Source: Epiperipatus broadwayi (lineage: Eukaryota; Onychophora; Udeonychophora; Euonychophora; Peripatidae). From it: DNA of 64,000 bases. Position numbers and translations under genes: made by a program. The notes under the pieces are model-generated. The model saw only the letters and a program-made list of their open reading frames with translations, ran no database searches and had not been told where the DNA came from. The first letter of the stretch is position 1. The number at the start of each line of letters is the position of its first letter. Below are positions 21,972 through 32,829 of the stretch, piece by piece. The stretch covers positions 5,513,276 to 5,577,275 of the forward strand of contig JAQFVV010006245.1 in the NCBI GenBank assembly GCA_028023455.1, given 5' to 3'.

Positions 21972-23159
21972 CAGGGCCGGCGGAAGCGGGCATGCAACGC
22001 ATGCTAGGCATGCGGGCGCTGGCAGAAGGAGGCGCCATCACTGAGAGATTAGCATCTGAAAAAGAAGGCGCCATCCCTGAGAAATTAAAACTCTACTAAC
22101 AAAAATACTCACATTTGAAGAATATTATTCTCAAATGTTTATTTACAAAAATTATTGAGAGTAGATTATTGAAAATCATATGAAGTCATATTATATCTTA
22201 TTAAATGACACACACAAGCTCTGCTTAATATTAAAAATATAAAACAATCAAATCTATTATTTATCATGAACAATAAACTAAACATAAAGTTTATTATATT
22301 ACAAATTTCATATTGTAATGTTTATATATATATAGTACTGCTTATAGTAAACTATAAGTAACTTTCTGCTATCAAATATATAAATAAACACACACTAAAA
22401 GTATTATAAATTAGAACTTATGTATGTATATGCGTATATATATATTAGATCATGTACATAATTTTGAAATCGTAAGAAACGATTATAATATTGCAAAATA
22501 AAACATTTTCTAATTTTTTATTTAAATAATAATTTGATATAAATATTCGAACGTGTATGTAATATATATTATAGGTATAATTCCAGTAAACTTAATATAA
22601 TTTTCAGTTTACTTTTTATTTTATATATTTTAATCGTTGTCAAAAGTCTATTTTTTCTGCATACTAATTAGGTTTGCAAATTAATTACATACGTTTGCTT
22701 ATGATGTTTATCGCAAATTTTAAAATCTTAGTAAGAACTTGTAAACAATAATTATAATCCCAGGAAATTTTCTATTGAAATCGCAAATCAGGCCTGGCAG
22801 GCCATCTGTGTTAATTAGAAAAATATATGATAACAAAAGAAAATCTTGCCAATGGTAAAACTAAAATGTTCAATCAAGCGTAAAAACTGGACACTTGAGT
22901 TATTTTAAAACCTGACCATTTTTAATGTCAATGGCTGAATATTTCCAATTTATTAGCTGCCTTTTTTAGGTAAACAAGTTAAACAACTTCTTCCCCTCCG
23001 CGTATAGAGTTTTGTATTTTGGCGCAAGAAGTAATTTGTGTTGGACATCTAAATTAGCGATATATAATCTTAAGTATTAAGATACATGATGTAAATATAT
23101 AAATTAGAGTCCATATTTATTTATTTATTACATTTGAAAATTATTTTAAAGTGGCGTTC

Positions 23160-25656
23160 ATGAGTAAAAGTAATATGGAATCAAAAACTAAGAAAAAACT
23201 ATCCGGTGCACAAAATCGTAAACGCCAAGCTGAAAAAATAGCAAACATTAAAAAACAAAGTGGATCACTTAATAAATATCTTAAAATATCAACTGCTTCT
23301 GAAATAGCTTATACTCAACAAGAATTAGAACCGTGCACATCATCTAGTTCACAGGGAACTGTTGAAAATATTGAACAAGATTTTAGTAAGAAACAGTTAA
23401 GTGACAACAAAGTCATTGTGCCAATATCATATCAAATGTGTACAAATTTAGAAGATCCAGCTGAATGGAATAAAATCGATGACAAACTACGTGTTATTTT
23501 AGTAGAAATGGGGCCTGTTCAAAAGAAAGATATTATATATCCGAACAATGTACATGGCCGTAAATTTTCTGATGTATATTATAATAGAAAAATGGAAAAC
23601 GGAGAAGTAGTTTTTCGAAAATGGCTTATTTATTCCGAAATTTTGAACTCTGTGTTTTGCTTTTGTTGCAAAGTTTTTGGATCTACTGAATCTAGCCTCA
23701 TAGAAGGATACAATAATTGGAGAAATTTAAGTACAACTTTACACAGACATGAAACTAGTATGGCTCACATGAAAAGTTTATTGAATTGGAATGAACTTGA
23801 GAAAAGATTAAAAAACAAAATTACTATTGATTGTCAATCTCAAAATTTATATGAAATGGAAAAGAAACATTGGAGGAGTGTTTTGGAACGGCTGATTGAA
23901 ATTATCAAATTCCTTGGTAGTCAAAATTTAGCATTTCGTGGATCATCTGATAAATTATACGGAAAAAATAACGGAAATTTTTTAAAATTAATTGAATTAT
24001 TTGCGAAGTTTGATCCCGTTATGGAAAATCATGTTGAGAGGGCCCTAGATCAAAACAATAGAGTACATTATTTGAGCAAAGATAGCCAAAATGAATTATT
24101 GGAAATTTTAAGTACAGCAATTAGGGAAACAATTTTATTATCGATAAAGAAATCCAAATATTATTCTATTATTTTAGATTGTACACCAGATGCAAGTAAA
24201 ACTGAACAAATGACCATAATTATTCGGCTCGTTTTTTGTAATAATGGAACGGTTAAAATTAGAGAAAACTTTTTAGGTTTCATAGATATAACAGATTCCA
24301 CTGGACGAGGTTTATGTACAACAATAATTGAACAACTGGAAAAATGGAAGATTCCCATTGAAGACATGCGTGGTCAAGGGTATGATAATGGGGCCAACAT
24401 GAAAGGCAAAAAGGCTGGACTTCAAAATTTGATTTTAACCAAAAACCCTCGTGCATTTTACGTACCATGTGCTGCTCATTCTTTAAACTTAATCATAAAC
24501 GATGCCGCCAAAGTCAATGTAGATACAATTGGTTTTTTTGCAATTGTTCAAAAAATATACAATTTTTTTTCATCATCTTATAAATGGTGGTCAATCCTTT
24601 TAAAATTTATTAAAACTTTAACTCTAAAACAACCATCAGAAACACGATGGGAAAGCAGAATTGATGCAATCCGGCCTCTACGGTATCAGTTGGGTGAAAT
24701 TTATGATGCACTCTATGAAATAATGAACAACGAATCTTTTAATAGAGAAATTCAACATGAAGCTCAATCACTCTGCACTAACCTTAAGGATTACAAATTT
24801 ATTTGTTCTTTAATAATTTGGCATGATATACTAAATAGAATAAATCCTGTCAGTAAAATGCTCCAAAATGTAAATATGAATGCTTCACTTGCTTTAGAAT
24901 CGATCGCAAATCTAAATAAATTTTTACGAGAATATCGATCAGATTCAAATTTCAAAAACATTCTCAAAATTGCAGATGAACTTAGCGAAGAGGTTGATGG
25001 AGAGAAAGAATTTAAAACTGCTAAAGAAGTTCGACAACGGAAAAAAACTCGTCAATTTGATTACGAGCATCAGGACGAAACACCTCAAATACCTGAAGAA
25101 AAATTTAAAATAAACATGTTTTTTATACTTTTAGATGTAGCGATTAATTCTTTAACAGAACGCTTTGAACTCCTCGAAGCATGTTATAATAATTTCAATT
25201 TTCTATATAAAATATCAGAAATTAATAAGAGCGAGTTACAAGCAAAATGCAAAGATTTAGAAAATATTTTGAAATTTGATAACAGTAAAGATATTAATGC
25301 TACAGATTTATTACGTGTGCTCTTCCGATCTTCGAGATATTTTTCAAAAGGATTTTTTAAATTCTCAAAACCCTTTCGAAACACTTAATTTTATAGTTTC
25401 TAATAATTTATCTATGCCAAACTTATCAATAGCTTTAAGAATATTATTAACATTACCTGTTAGTGTTGCAAGCGGTGAACGCTCTTTTTCTAAGTTAAAA
25501 TTAATTAAAACTTACTTGAGAACAACTATGTCACAAAAACGGCTTGTTAATTTGGCATTAATTGCTATTGAAAATGATATTTGTGCAGAACTGCAAATAA
25601 ATACAATCATATCAAGGTTTATTAATATGAAGTCAAGGAGTATAAAATTATTATAA
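23160..25656 (+). CDS. hAT-family transposase (TTF-zinc-finger / DUF4371 type), frame broken near 25320
   Basis: Transposase of the ZMYM1-like hAT group. I take the ATG at 23160 because the frame upstream starts only with GTG. Residues 1-45 are lysine-rich (KKKLSGAQNRKRQAEK, likely nuclear targeting). About 130-220 is a TTF-type zinc finger (RKWLIYSEILNSVFCFCCKVFG, with LHRHETSMAH as the histidine part). About 280-480 is the DUF4371/RNase H-like core, with the likely catalytic Asp in IILDCTPDASKTEQM and the second in GQGYDNGANMKGK, then VPCAAHSLNLIIND. The C-terminal dimerisation domain is in another frame (25276-25656): LPVSVASGERSFSKLKLIK, TYLRTTMSQKRLVNLALIAI. The switch is at 25313-25331, where an Illumina adapter sequence sits, so the break is probably an assembly artefact rather than decay. 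Confidence 0.9.
25313..25331 (+). other. Illumina adapter sequence embedded in the assembly
   Basis: ACGTGTGCTCTTCCGATCT, 19 bases, is identical to the 3' end of the standard TruSeq read-2 adapter. It lies within the transposase gene where the second hAT copy (reverse strand near 37490) has a different sequence of similar length, and it marks the point where the frame shifts. Almost certainly a sequencing artefact. Confidence 0.92.
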
Positions 25657-25794
25657 TTATAACATGTTTTGTAATGCATTTACTTTTTTTAACTGTATTT
25701 TCTTTTTTTTTAATATTAAAAATTATTTATTTACATTGCCTTGTTTGTTTCCCTTAGAAAGATTTTGTACACTAATATTTATAACATGTAGGTG

Positions 25795-26478
25795 GTATAC
25801 ATTAAAGTGACCAGATTTTAACATTGGTAAAACGGGACACCATTGACCGGGGGGGGGGGGCTGATTAAAAATTTGGTTTATATGGAGCGTTTATATAGAT
25901 ATAGCGTACATTAATAATAATAAATTAAATATGTATGTTTGTAATATTATCTTTTTTTAAAATTATTTCATTTATAAATTGTAAATTTATTATTAAATTT
26001 GCTAATATTTGCATAAATTTAGAGGTTAGAAAAATTAGCAAAAATTTTAAAAATAATGGGTTTGTTAAAAACAGACAGTGACGCAAATAATAAATATGAA
26101 ATTTTAAAAAAAAAAAATATTTGAGATTAAAATATGTAAATGTTTTTCGAAAATTATTTTAAACATTTAAATATTTTAATCTCAAACATTATTTTTTTTA
26201 AATTTATTATATATATATATATATATTTGAATCACTCTGTCTATTTTTAACAAACACATTATTTTTAAAATTTCTGCAAATTTTTCTAACATCTAAATTT
26301 GCCGTGTTAAATTATATATTATTTCATACAAACCGTTTGTATGAAATAATATATAATTTAACAATCAATTTTATGCTATTTTTGATATCAAAAATAGCAT
26401 TACATCGTGCATTCTTTCTAAAAATCATGACTTTTTTAAAACGCCACGGGACACGGTCGGGTCACCTTAGTAAACATA
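25795..26478. repeat. Palindromic (foldback) element nested in the hAT transposon
   Basis: Left arm from about 25795 (CATTAAAGTGACCAG) and right arm ending about 26478 (GGTCACCTTAGTAAACAT) are inverted. The inner parts also pair, for example TTGAGATTAAAATATGTAAATG (26120s) against CATTTAAATATTTTAATCTC (26165 on). A G11 run follows GACACCATTGACC at 25836-25860. A matching palindrome is in the second hAT copy (about 36478-37080), so it entered before the two copies separated. Confidence 0.7.
26307..26361. other. Perfect 27-bp-arm palindrome, with a second 28-bp palindrome nearby
   Basis: Bases 26307-26333 are the exact reverse complement of 26335-26361, with one C between (centre AAACCGTTT). 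At 26373-26400 ATGCTATTTTTGAT is followed directly by its exact reverse complement. Such exact short-spaced palindromes extrude as cruciforms and are often unstable. Confidence 0.9.
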
Positions 26479-26550
26479 CATATTGACAGGGGCGCCAAAA
26501 TCAAATTTGCATGCGGGCGCCTAGTACCCAGCGCCGGCCCTGTTGATTAG

Positions 26551-27254
26551 CTACCTAAAGACCTATTTCTTTTTTAGTTTCATTCATAACCACCTTTTAA
26601 CACAAATGTAAACTATTTTTTCAAGTTCATCAATGACATAAAATTATCCAGAGATGACATTTTAGTGAGTAACATCTTCTCACTGACCATTAACTTCTTA
26701 AACTATATTTTTACATTTAATCAAATACTGTTTTTCAAATATATACTTTTATTCGATATATAAACAACCATCAGCTGTAGTTATACAGACCTCACTGACT
26801 TTTCCATACATGGTCTCTGTTAATATAGAAAAGTAATTTATTTAGAGATTTGAACACAGCCTTTCAAGCTATTCAATGTCACGCTATTTATGATTTGCTT
26901 TATTGATTATTATAACGTTCAGTTTATACATTATACTTGTAGTTAAATATTTAATTTAATAACTAAAAAACATCAACATGGTTAAATTATGTTGATGACA
27001 CATTTACTGTTGGGCCTCATGAATTTCAGCAACTTTTGTTAAATTCTTAAATATCTGATACAACAATGTAAGTTTCACTATGAAAGTGAACAACCAACTT
27101 CTTTTCTAGATCTTATTAATTTTAAAAAATAAGAATTATTCATTGTTACAATTAAAATCTATTTAAGAATTACAATATTATAAAAATTAAAATTATTCTC
27201 AACAGCTCAAGTAACATCACATGACTACCTCCTCTTATGCTTGTGTATAACTGT
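26551..27254 (-). other. HYI intron, no gene
   Basis: AT-rich intron. A short stretch near 26740-26880 (CAGACCTCACTGACTTTTCC and neighbours) is slightly more balanced in composition. Nothing recognised. Confidence 0.4.
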
Positions 27255-27513
27255 TGTCAAAACATGCAAAACTCATTATACATATTGCCACACACAGCAA
27301 GCTAGAGTAATCAATGGATCCTAAGATCTAGGTGCAGTGCTCTCAGATCCAAGGCTCCTCACTGATGAAGGCCAATAAGCCAGAAACTAGTCTGGAGATA
27401 TTGGATGAGTAGGCACTAGATGGGGATTTTATGCACAAGCCTTCTGGCATTCATTGATTACTCTAGCTTGCTGTGTGTGGTAATACGTATAATGAGTTTT
27501 GCATGTTTTGACA
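27255..27513. repeat. Short foldback element (about 260 bp)
   Basis: Terminal inverted arms 27255-27319 and 27450-27513 (TCAAAACATGCAAAACTCAT against ATGAGTTTTGCATGTTTTGA, then CACACAGCAAGCTAGAGTAA against its complement). The centre (GGTGCAGTGCTCTCAGATCC, GAAACTAGTCTGGAGATATT) is shared with 48400-49460 and 54887-55232, so these belong to one dispersed family. Confidence 0.85.
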
Positions 27514-28170
27514 GCTCAAGTATTTATTATAGACTTTTCAAGAATTTAAATAATGCAAAACAATAGCACAAATGTACTACAATATGTATTTAAAAAAATG
27601 AAATGGGGGTATTATATATAACCAATATGAATATAAAACAATTGAAATTTAAGCAATGGTATAAATTTTATATATAAATAAGAAATTTTTTTATATTAAA
27701 AGTTTACTACAATATAATTTTGTAAAAGTAATATCATACTTTAAATTTGCATAATGATATTTTTGATATTTATATTCTTTTGGATATATGTGTACATGTG
27801 TATGCAAATTATATTTATATTTTTATAATTTTTTCATTGAAAATTTCAAAACATCAGGAATATTTTATTGTGTAATATTTATGGGTTAATTATTAAACAA
27901 GTTTATTTATAGAATGATGATACTTTTTACTATATTAATTATAATTTTATAAAAATTTATAATAAATTGCTAATAAAAATTCAAATTTAAATCATATCTA
28001 TCAAAATTTAGAAGTTATGAAGAAACATAAATATAAACATTTTAAAAAATGAATAAATTGTTTACTTGCTTATAATGCGCACATTTTTTTAGCTTTATTT
28101 ATTTTAACTTAGTATTTTAAGTTCATAAAAATACATAATAATTATAGCTTAGCATTTATTATCACTTTCA
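27514..28170 (-). other. HYI intron, no gene
   Basis: AT-rich. Only T/A-rich simple sequence is seen. Confidence 0.4.
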
Positions 28171-30976
28171 AGAATTATCAGTCCACAGCAGGATGGAAGT
28201 GTTTCCAAGTTCAATCAAGTTTCTTCGATCTATAGCTTCTCTTCTCCACACAACACCAGTAAATTTCTTTACTCAGCTATCGAATCTCACATCTAGTCCT
28301 TTGGAATCTTTTGCAATCCAATTTAAAACTTAAATTATTCAGCTATCATCACCTGTTCTAGCAATCTATCCAGATTAACTCTACTTTAGTCTTTAATAGT
28401 TCCAATGTATGCTATCTCATGCATGGATTTCTATTTCAAACTCTAATTGTAACTTCAACATCCATCTCTCCATATTTTGTTGAGTGATCTAAAGTTTCTA
28501 CATTGCTCTTCAATGAAGTATATTTAAGACGCAAACCCATACATAAGAATTAGTCTCAGTTTTGTAAGTAAGAACTAATACAAAACATCTACTACAAAAC
28601 ATTCTTTTCAAACACATTTTCTTTTAATACTAAGTTATTTCTGTCAAAAGCACTCCATTCAAGTTTAATTCTATAATTAATTTGATCCATTATATTCCAC
28701 CTGTATTAATAGCCTTGACCAAGGTTGTTAACTTCTTCTAATTCATAATTACCAATATATTTTCTTCTTCTGATAAAATCCACTGAACCTTACTTAAATC
28801 TTTTTAGCACTTATCATTAGTCTTACTTTCATCTATAACTTTTGCAACATTTCTTGAATTTCGGAATCATTATTTACAAAAGAAACTCATTGCCTTCAAA
28901 ATCTAAATGATGTAAATAATTTCCAAGAATTTTTCTTTCAGATTCCCATTTTGATCAATAAAATATATCTTATAAAACTGCTGAAAAAGTTTTCACTCTT
29001 ATCAATGTTAATTTTAGTATTCCCTGTAATGTAATCACTGTTGTTGCATTTTACTAAATAGTTTTGAGAATATCCCAGATCTATAGCTTGATGAATCACT
29101 GCTTTAACCACAATAGAAATGTTTATAGAATCAAATGATTTTTTCATAATCTATAAATCCAAAGCTTAATGATATTTTCTATAAATTCTCTCAATATTTT
29201 ATTGTGATCCACTATGGTAATTTTAAGACCAGCTTTTTTTTCAGTTGATTTGAGTCCAAATTTTGCTGTAGACAAGTTATAATTACTTTAGTAAAAATCT
29301 GATATAAAACTGACAGAAGAGTGATATTTTATCACATTTCTTAAATATTGATATTATTACTGCATTTCTCTTCCAATCAACTAGCACATCCCCATCATTT
29401 AGGCACTTGATATCCAATTTTGCCAACAGATTTTCTATTTCTTCACTTGTTTCTTTTAAAATATCAATAACAACTCTATCATTTCTTGCGGCTTTTATCT
29501 TCTTCATAGATTTAATTGCATATCTCAAAATTCTTCAATTAAAATGCTGAGCAATTCAGAAGATGGACTAACTGAAGGAGATACCTTGTTTTCTTGTTCT
29601 TTACATATATATATAAAATCCATGTGAATGTATGTTTGTCCGTAAGGCTATCAACTATCAAATTCACAACCAATTAAAAAAAAAACTATTATGTTTATCC
29701 ACAATGCTTTCAAATTTACAATTGAAAAATCAAAAAAAAAAAAAACTTTAAATTTATTTTTATAAATAAGTATCTATATCTAACTAAACTGTAATTTATA
29801 TTACGAGCATTTTATGCAAAGGAAGTAATTCCACCCTTTATATTTAATAATCCATAATTTTTATTTTGAAGTAATTTTATGAGAAGGAAATAATTCCTTC
29901 CTTATATTTAAGAGACTTAATTTGATTATGAGCATTTTCTTCAAAGCAAGTAATTCCACAAAATAGAAAAAATTTGTTGAAGCAATTAATTTTAAAAAAA
30001 AAACTATTACGAAAATGACAACCTTTCCATAGGCTGGGTACATTTGCGAGCAAATAATTTGTCCGTAACGCTTTACTGGAGTGCCCTCAAAATAAAAAAA
30101 TTCAGATGGCACTTCAGTAAAGAATCTTATTACATGTTCACATATCAAATATAACATATATTTAAAAGTTTAAATTTAACTTTATTAATACCTTACTGGA
30201 TATATTTCTGAAGTGAACCAAACAGGCAAGCTGTTTGTTCCAAACATTTTTTTATTTTAATTTTTCAACTGTAAATTTCTCATAGTTATTTATATTATAT
30301 TATATTAAAATCTTTTGTTTAGTTTACATTAAATCTTAAAAAAAATTGTTAAAGCAACGAATTAAAAAAAACTATTACATAAATTACAATTTTTCAGGCC
30401 AGGTACATTTCTCACATTTATTCATATAATATTAAAATCTTTTGTTTAATTTACATTAAATCTTAAAAAAAATTTGTTAAAGCAATCAATTAAAAAAAAA
30501 GATAGCCTTTTCATAGGCCAACTATATCTGATTACTATATAATTCTTTAAACAATTTTTCCACGCATTTCATATGATGTCATCTCTCTTTTTAGTAATAG
30601 TATCATCTTTTCTTCTTATTGTTGAAACAACTTTCCTTTCAATACTAAGATGTTGTTTTATACTTCCGAGACTTTTAATCTTTCCAATTCACAATACATT
30701 TTCTTATATCATTATTAATTCTTTTACATACAATTTTACAAATCTACAGATATTCAATTCTTAATGGATCATATTTTTAAATATTTTCACATTCCTGCTT
30801 TTCTTTATATATTGTTTTGAATCAGTTAAATTTTTTGATGAATTGCTATTTTTTTTTGTGACAACTACTTTTGGTACAACTCTTAGTAGAATATCAATTA
30901 TCTTTTTATTGATTTCAGTCAAGTCTGAACCATCTTCAAAGTCTCTTATTATTTCAAAATGATTAGCAAAGTTTTA

Positions 30977-32620
30977 TGGTTGTTTTACAATAGCGTGTTG
31001 AAACCGCCGGAGGGCCGGGTTGGTTTGTAAACAAAGATAAATATAAAATATATAATTGTTAATTAGAGAAGATATTAATTAGTATTAAAGTTTATCGGCT
31101 TAACGTTTTCGAGGATCCATGCCTCATATTCATAGCCTTCATAAAATGTATAATAAAATATGCAAATACAAATATCCAAATAAGCTAGTATTACGTAGCC
31201 CATTTCTTCGAGATCTCGAAGCAAGTATCCTTTCTATTAATGGCATGGATGTTTCCATTGATGTAAAATGCCTCCTTTTGTTTCCGGGGCCGGGTTTCTT
31301 TTTTTTTTTTTTTGGTTGGCTTTGGGTTTTTTTTTGTTTATAAAAGTAATATCAAATCAAATTTTTTAAACACAACCAAAAAAAAAAACAAATGCATAAA
31401 AAAAATTACAAATAAATGAATTTACAAAAAAGTCCTTAATTTTTTTTTTTAGATTCTTTTCATTATTTATATTTTCAAAGGGGCGGGGTTTTTTTTTTTG
31501 GTCTATGTATTTTTTTTGTTGTTGTTGTTGTTTATCACATTTAAAAAGTATGGCGGCTATCGATTTTGGCAAACCCCCCCCCCCATAAAAAAACATTGAT
31601 TAAAAATGATTTTTAAAAAGAAGTTACCAATTTTTTGTTTGTTTTTATTCTTCTCATTAAACCCTTCTATTTTCGGTTCGGTATTGTACGACAAAAAAAA
31701 TCAGCCAATTCAACTTCTTTTTTTTTTTTTTTGGTTTGTTTCGTTTGATTTTAATAAATTATAAATAAATCTATTGTCCATTTAACGGTAACATTTACAA
31801 GCCAAAGTCCAACTTTGGGAGACGGGGGAAAGGGATGGGGGAGGGTGTTTCCAATTGCTAACAGAACGGAACACCAACAACTCGAAGGTTGACCAAGTTT
31901 TGATGCTAATTCCCCCCAAAAAATCAATATATACGGCAATTAAAAGCAACTTTTTGGGCTCTTCAGGAAAAAAAAAAACAGCAGGCATGCAGCTTCAAGC
32001 TTGTTTTGTTTGATAACCCAGTTCCAGCAGTCAGAGAAGAATCCTTCTTTCTTTGACATTTGGAAAGTTGTCCTATTTCAGCCATTTGATTAATCAGCTC
32101 GCAGTTGTTCTTGCATGAAACATGACTTAGAGCGTGATTTGATAGGAATCGCGCTTTTAACTACACTTGGTCCATTTTTTCAGCAGGAAATGGGGGCTAG
32201 GGAAGCATGAGACTCTGCTGATAATTGTTAATAGACCTTCCTAAAACATGCGAGATAGAGAGGGAGGTGGTCTTAATGAATATTAAAATAGTTTTGATAA
32301 TCAGAATTCCAGCCATCCTCAGACAATATTGTAACCAAAAGTGAAATGTGATCGCACATCCAAAATGCTTAGCCCAAATCTGAGCTATAAGGTGACACGA
32401 TAGCTTTCTGCAGCAGATTGGCTAAATGTCATGTTTCTGTGCATTAGCATAAAAATAAACACAGCAGCCGGTACCCCCCGTATCAACGGACTACTTCTAG
32501 GCTTATGTATTCGAAATAGAACATTCGATAGTGGCGGAGGCCACCTAAACGGCATATTTCTGTGCGCTATCATAGAAATAACGCCCTCTGGCGGTTTCAA
32601 CACGCTATTGTAAAACAAAC
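30977..32620. mobile_element. TIR element of unknown superfamily, 1.64 kb, 7-bp TSD
   Basis: The ends share about 36 bases in inverted orientation (TTGTTTTACAATAGCGTGTT..., through GAAACCGCCGGAGGGC at 31000-31015 against GCCCTCTGGCGGTTTC at 32583-32598). Flanks AGTTTTA (30970-30976 and 32621-32627) repeat directly, and removing the element rejoins the LINE frame on the minus strand. Near the right end a subterminal repeat (TTTCTGTGCATTAGCATA, TTTCTGTGCGCTATCATA) is duplicated. The interior has no transposase. An open frame at 31119-31343 (KLVLRSPFLRDLEASILSIN) is unrecognised. 31280-31760 has many G/T/A homopolymers. The seven-base duplication does not settle the superfamily; it could be hAT-, P- or Dada-like. 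Confidence 0.75.
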
Positions 32621-32730
32621 AGTTTTAATTTAAATTCATTAAAATGTACTGTCTTTCTTAGTAGTTTTTGTTTCTCTAGTTTTTCATTAACATATACTTT
32701 ATATATTGCTAATTGATGTTCCTTTTCGTG

Positions 32731-32823
32731 TTTTTTTTTTCATAGGTCAAATGTGTTGACTGGGAAGCGAATCCGGGCCAGGTGCTTAGAAGACAGCTAT
32801 GCTAACCACTAGACCACCAACGC
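32731..32823 (-). mobile_element. tRNA-derived SINE or retroposed tRNA-like sequence
   Basis: On the minus strand 32823-32753 reads as a tRNA-like sequence: acceptor GCGTTGG pairs with TCAACAC (one mismatch, one wobble), the A box is TGGTCTAGTGG, the anticodon loop CTTCTAA would give TCT, and the B box is GGATTCGCTTCC. Two T-stem mismatches make a functional tRNA unlikely. It is followed after about 12 bases by A9-10 (near 32731), the tail expected of a SINE. It sits within the decayed LINE in the same orientation. Confidence 0.6.
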
Positions 32824-32829
32824 TTGACA

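Larger units (their letters stand above)
21972..26542 (+). mobile_element. Full-length hAT DNA transposon (4571 bp) with 8-bp TSD
   Basis: The ends are CAGGGCCGGCG at 21972 and its reverse complement CGCCGGCCCTG at 26532-26542. Both sides are flanked by the same 8 bases, TTGATTAG (21964-21971 and 26543-26550), the target duplication length of hAT elements. The inside carries one transposase gene (23160-25656) and, after it, a nested palindromic insertion (25795-26478). Subterminal regions contain repeated GGCGCC motifs (GGAGGCGCCATCAC, AAGGCGCCATCCC on the left; GGGGCGCC, GGGCGCC on the right), likely transposase binding sites. It lies inside a HYI intron. A second, decayed copy in reverse orientation is at about 36420-40707. 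Confidence 0.95.

Noticed and set aside
30573-30764. 63-codon plus-strand ORF (and 55538-55939 minus)
   Set aside because: Antisense shadows of the LINE linker region.
32753-32823. Functional tRNA gene
   Set aside because: T-stem and anticodon-stem mismatches and an A tail suit a retroposed copy better.
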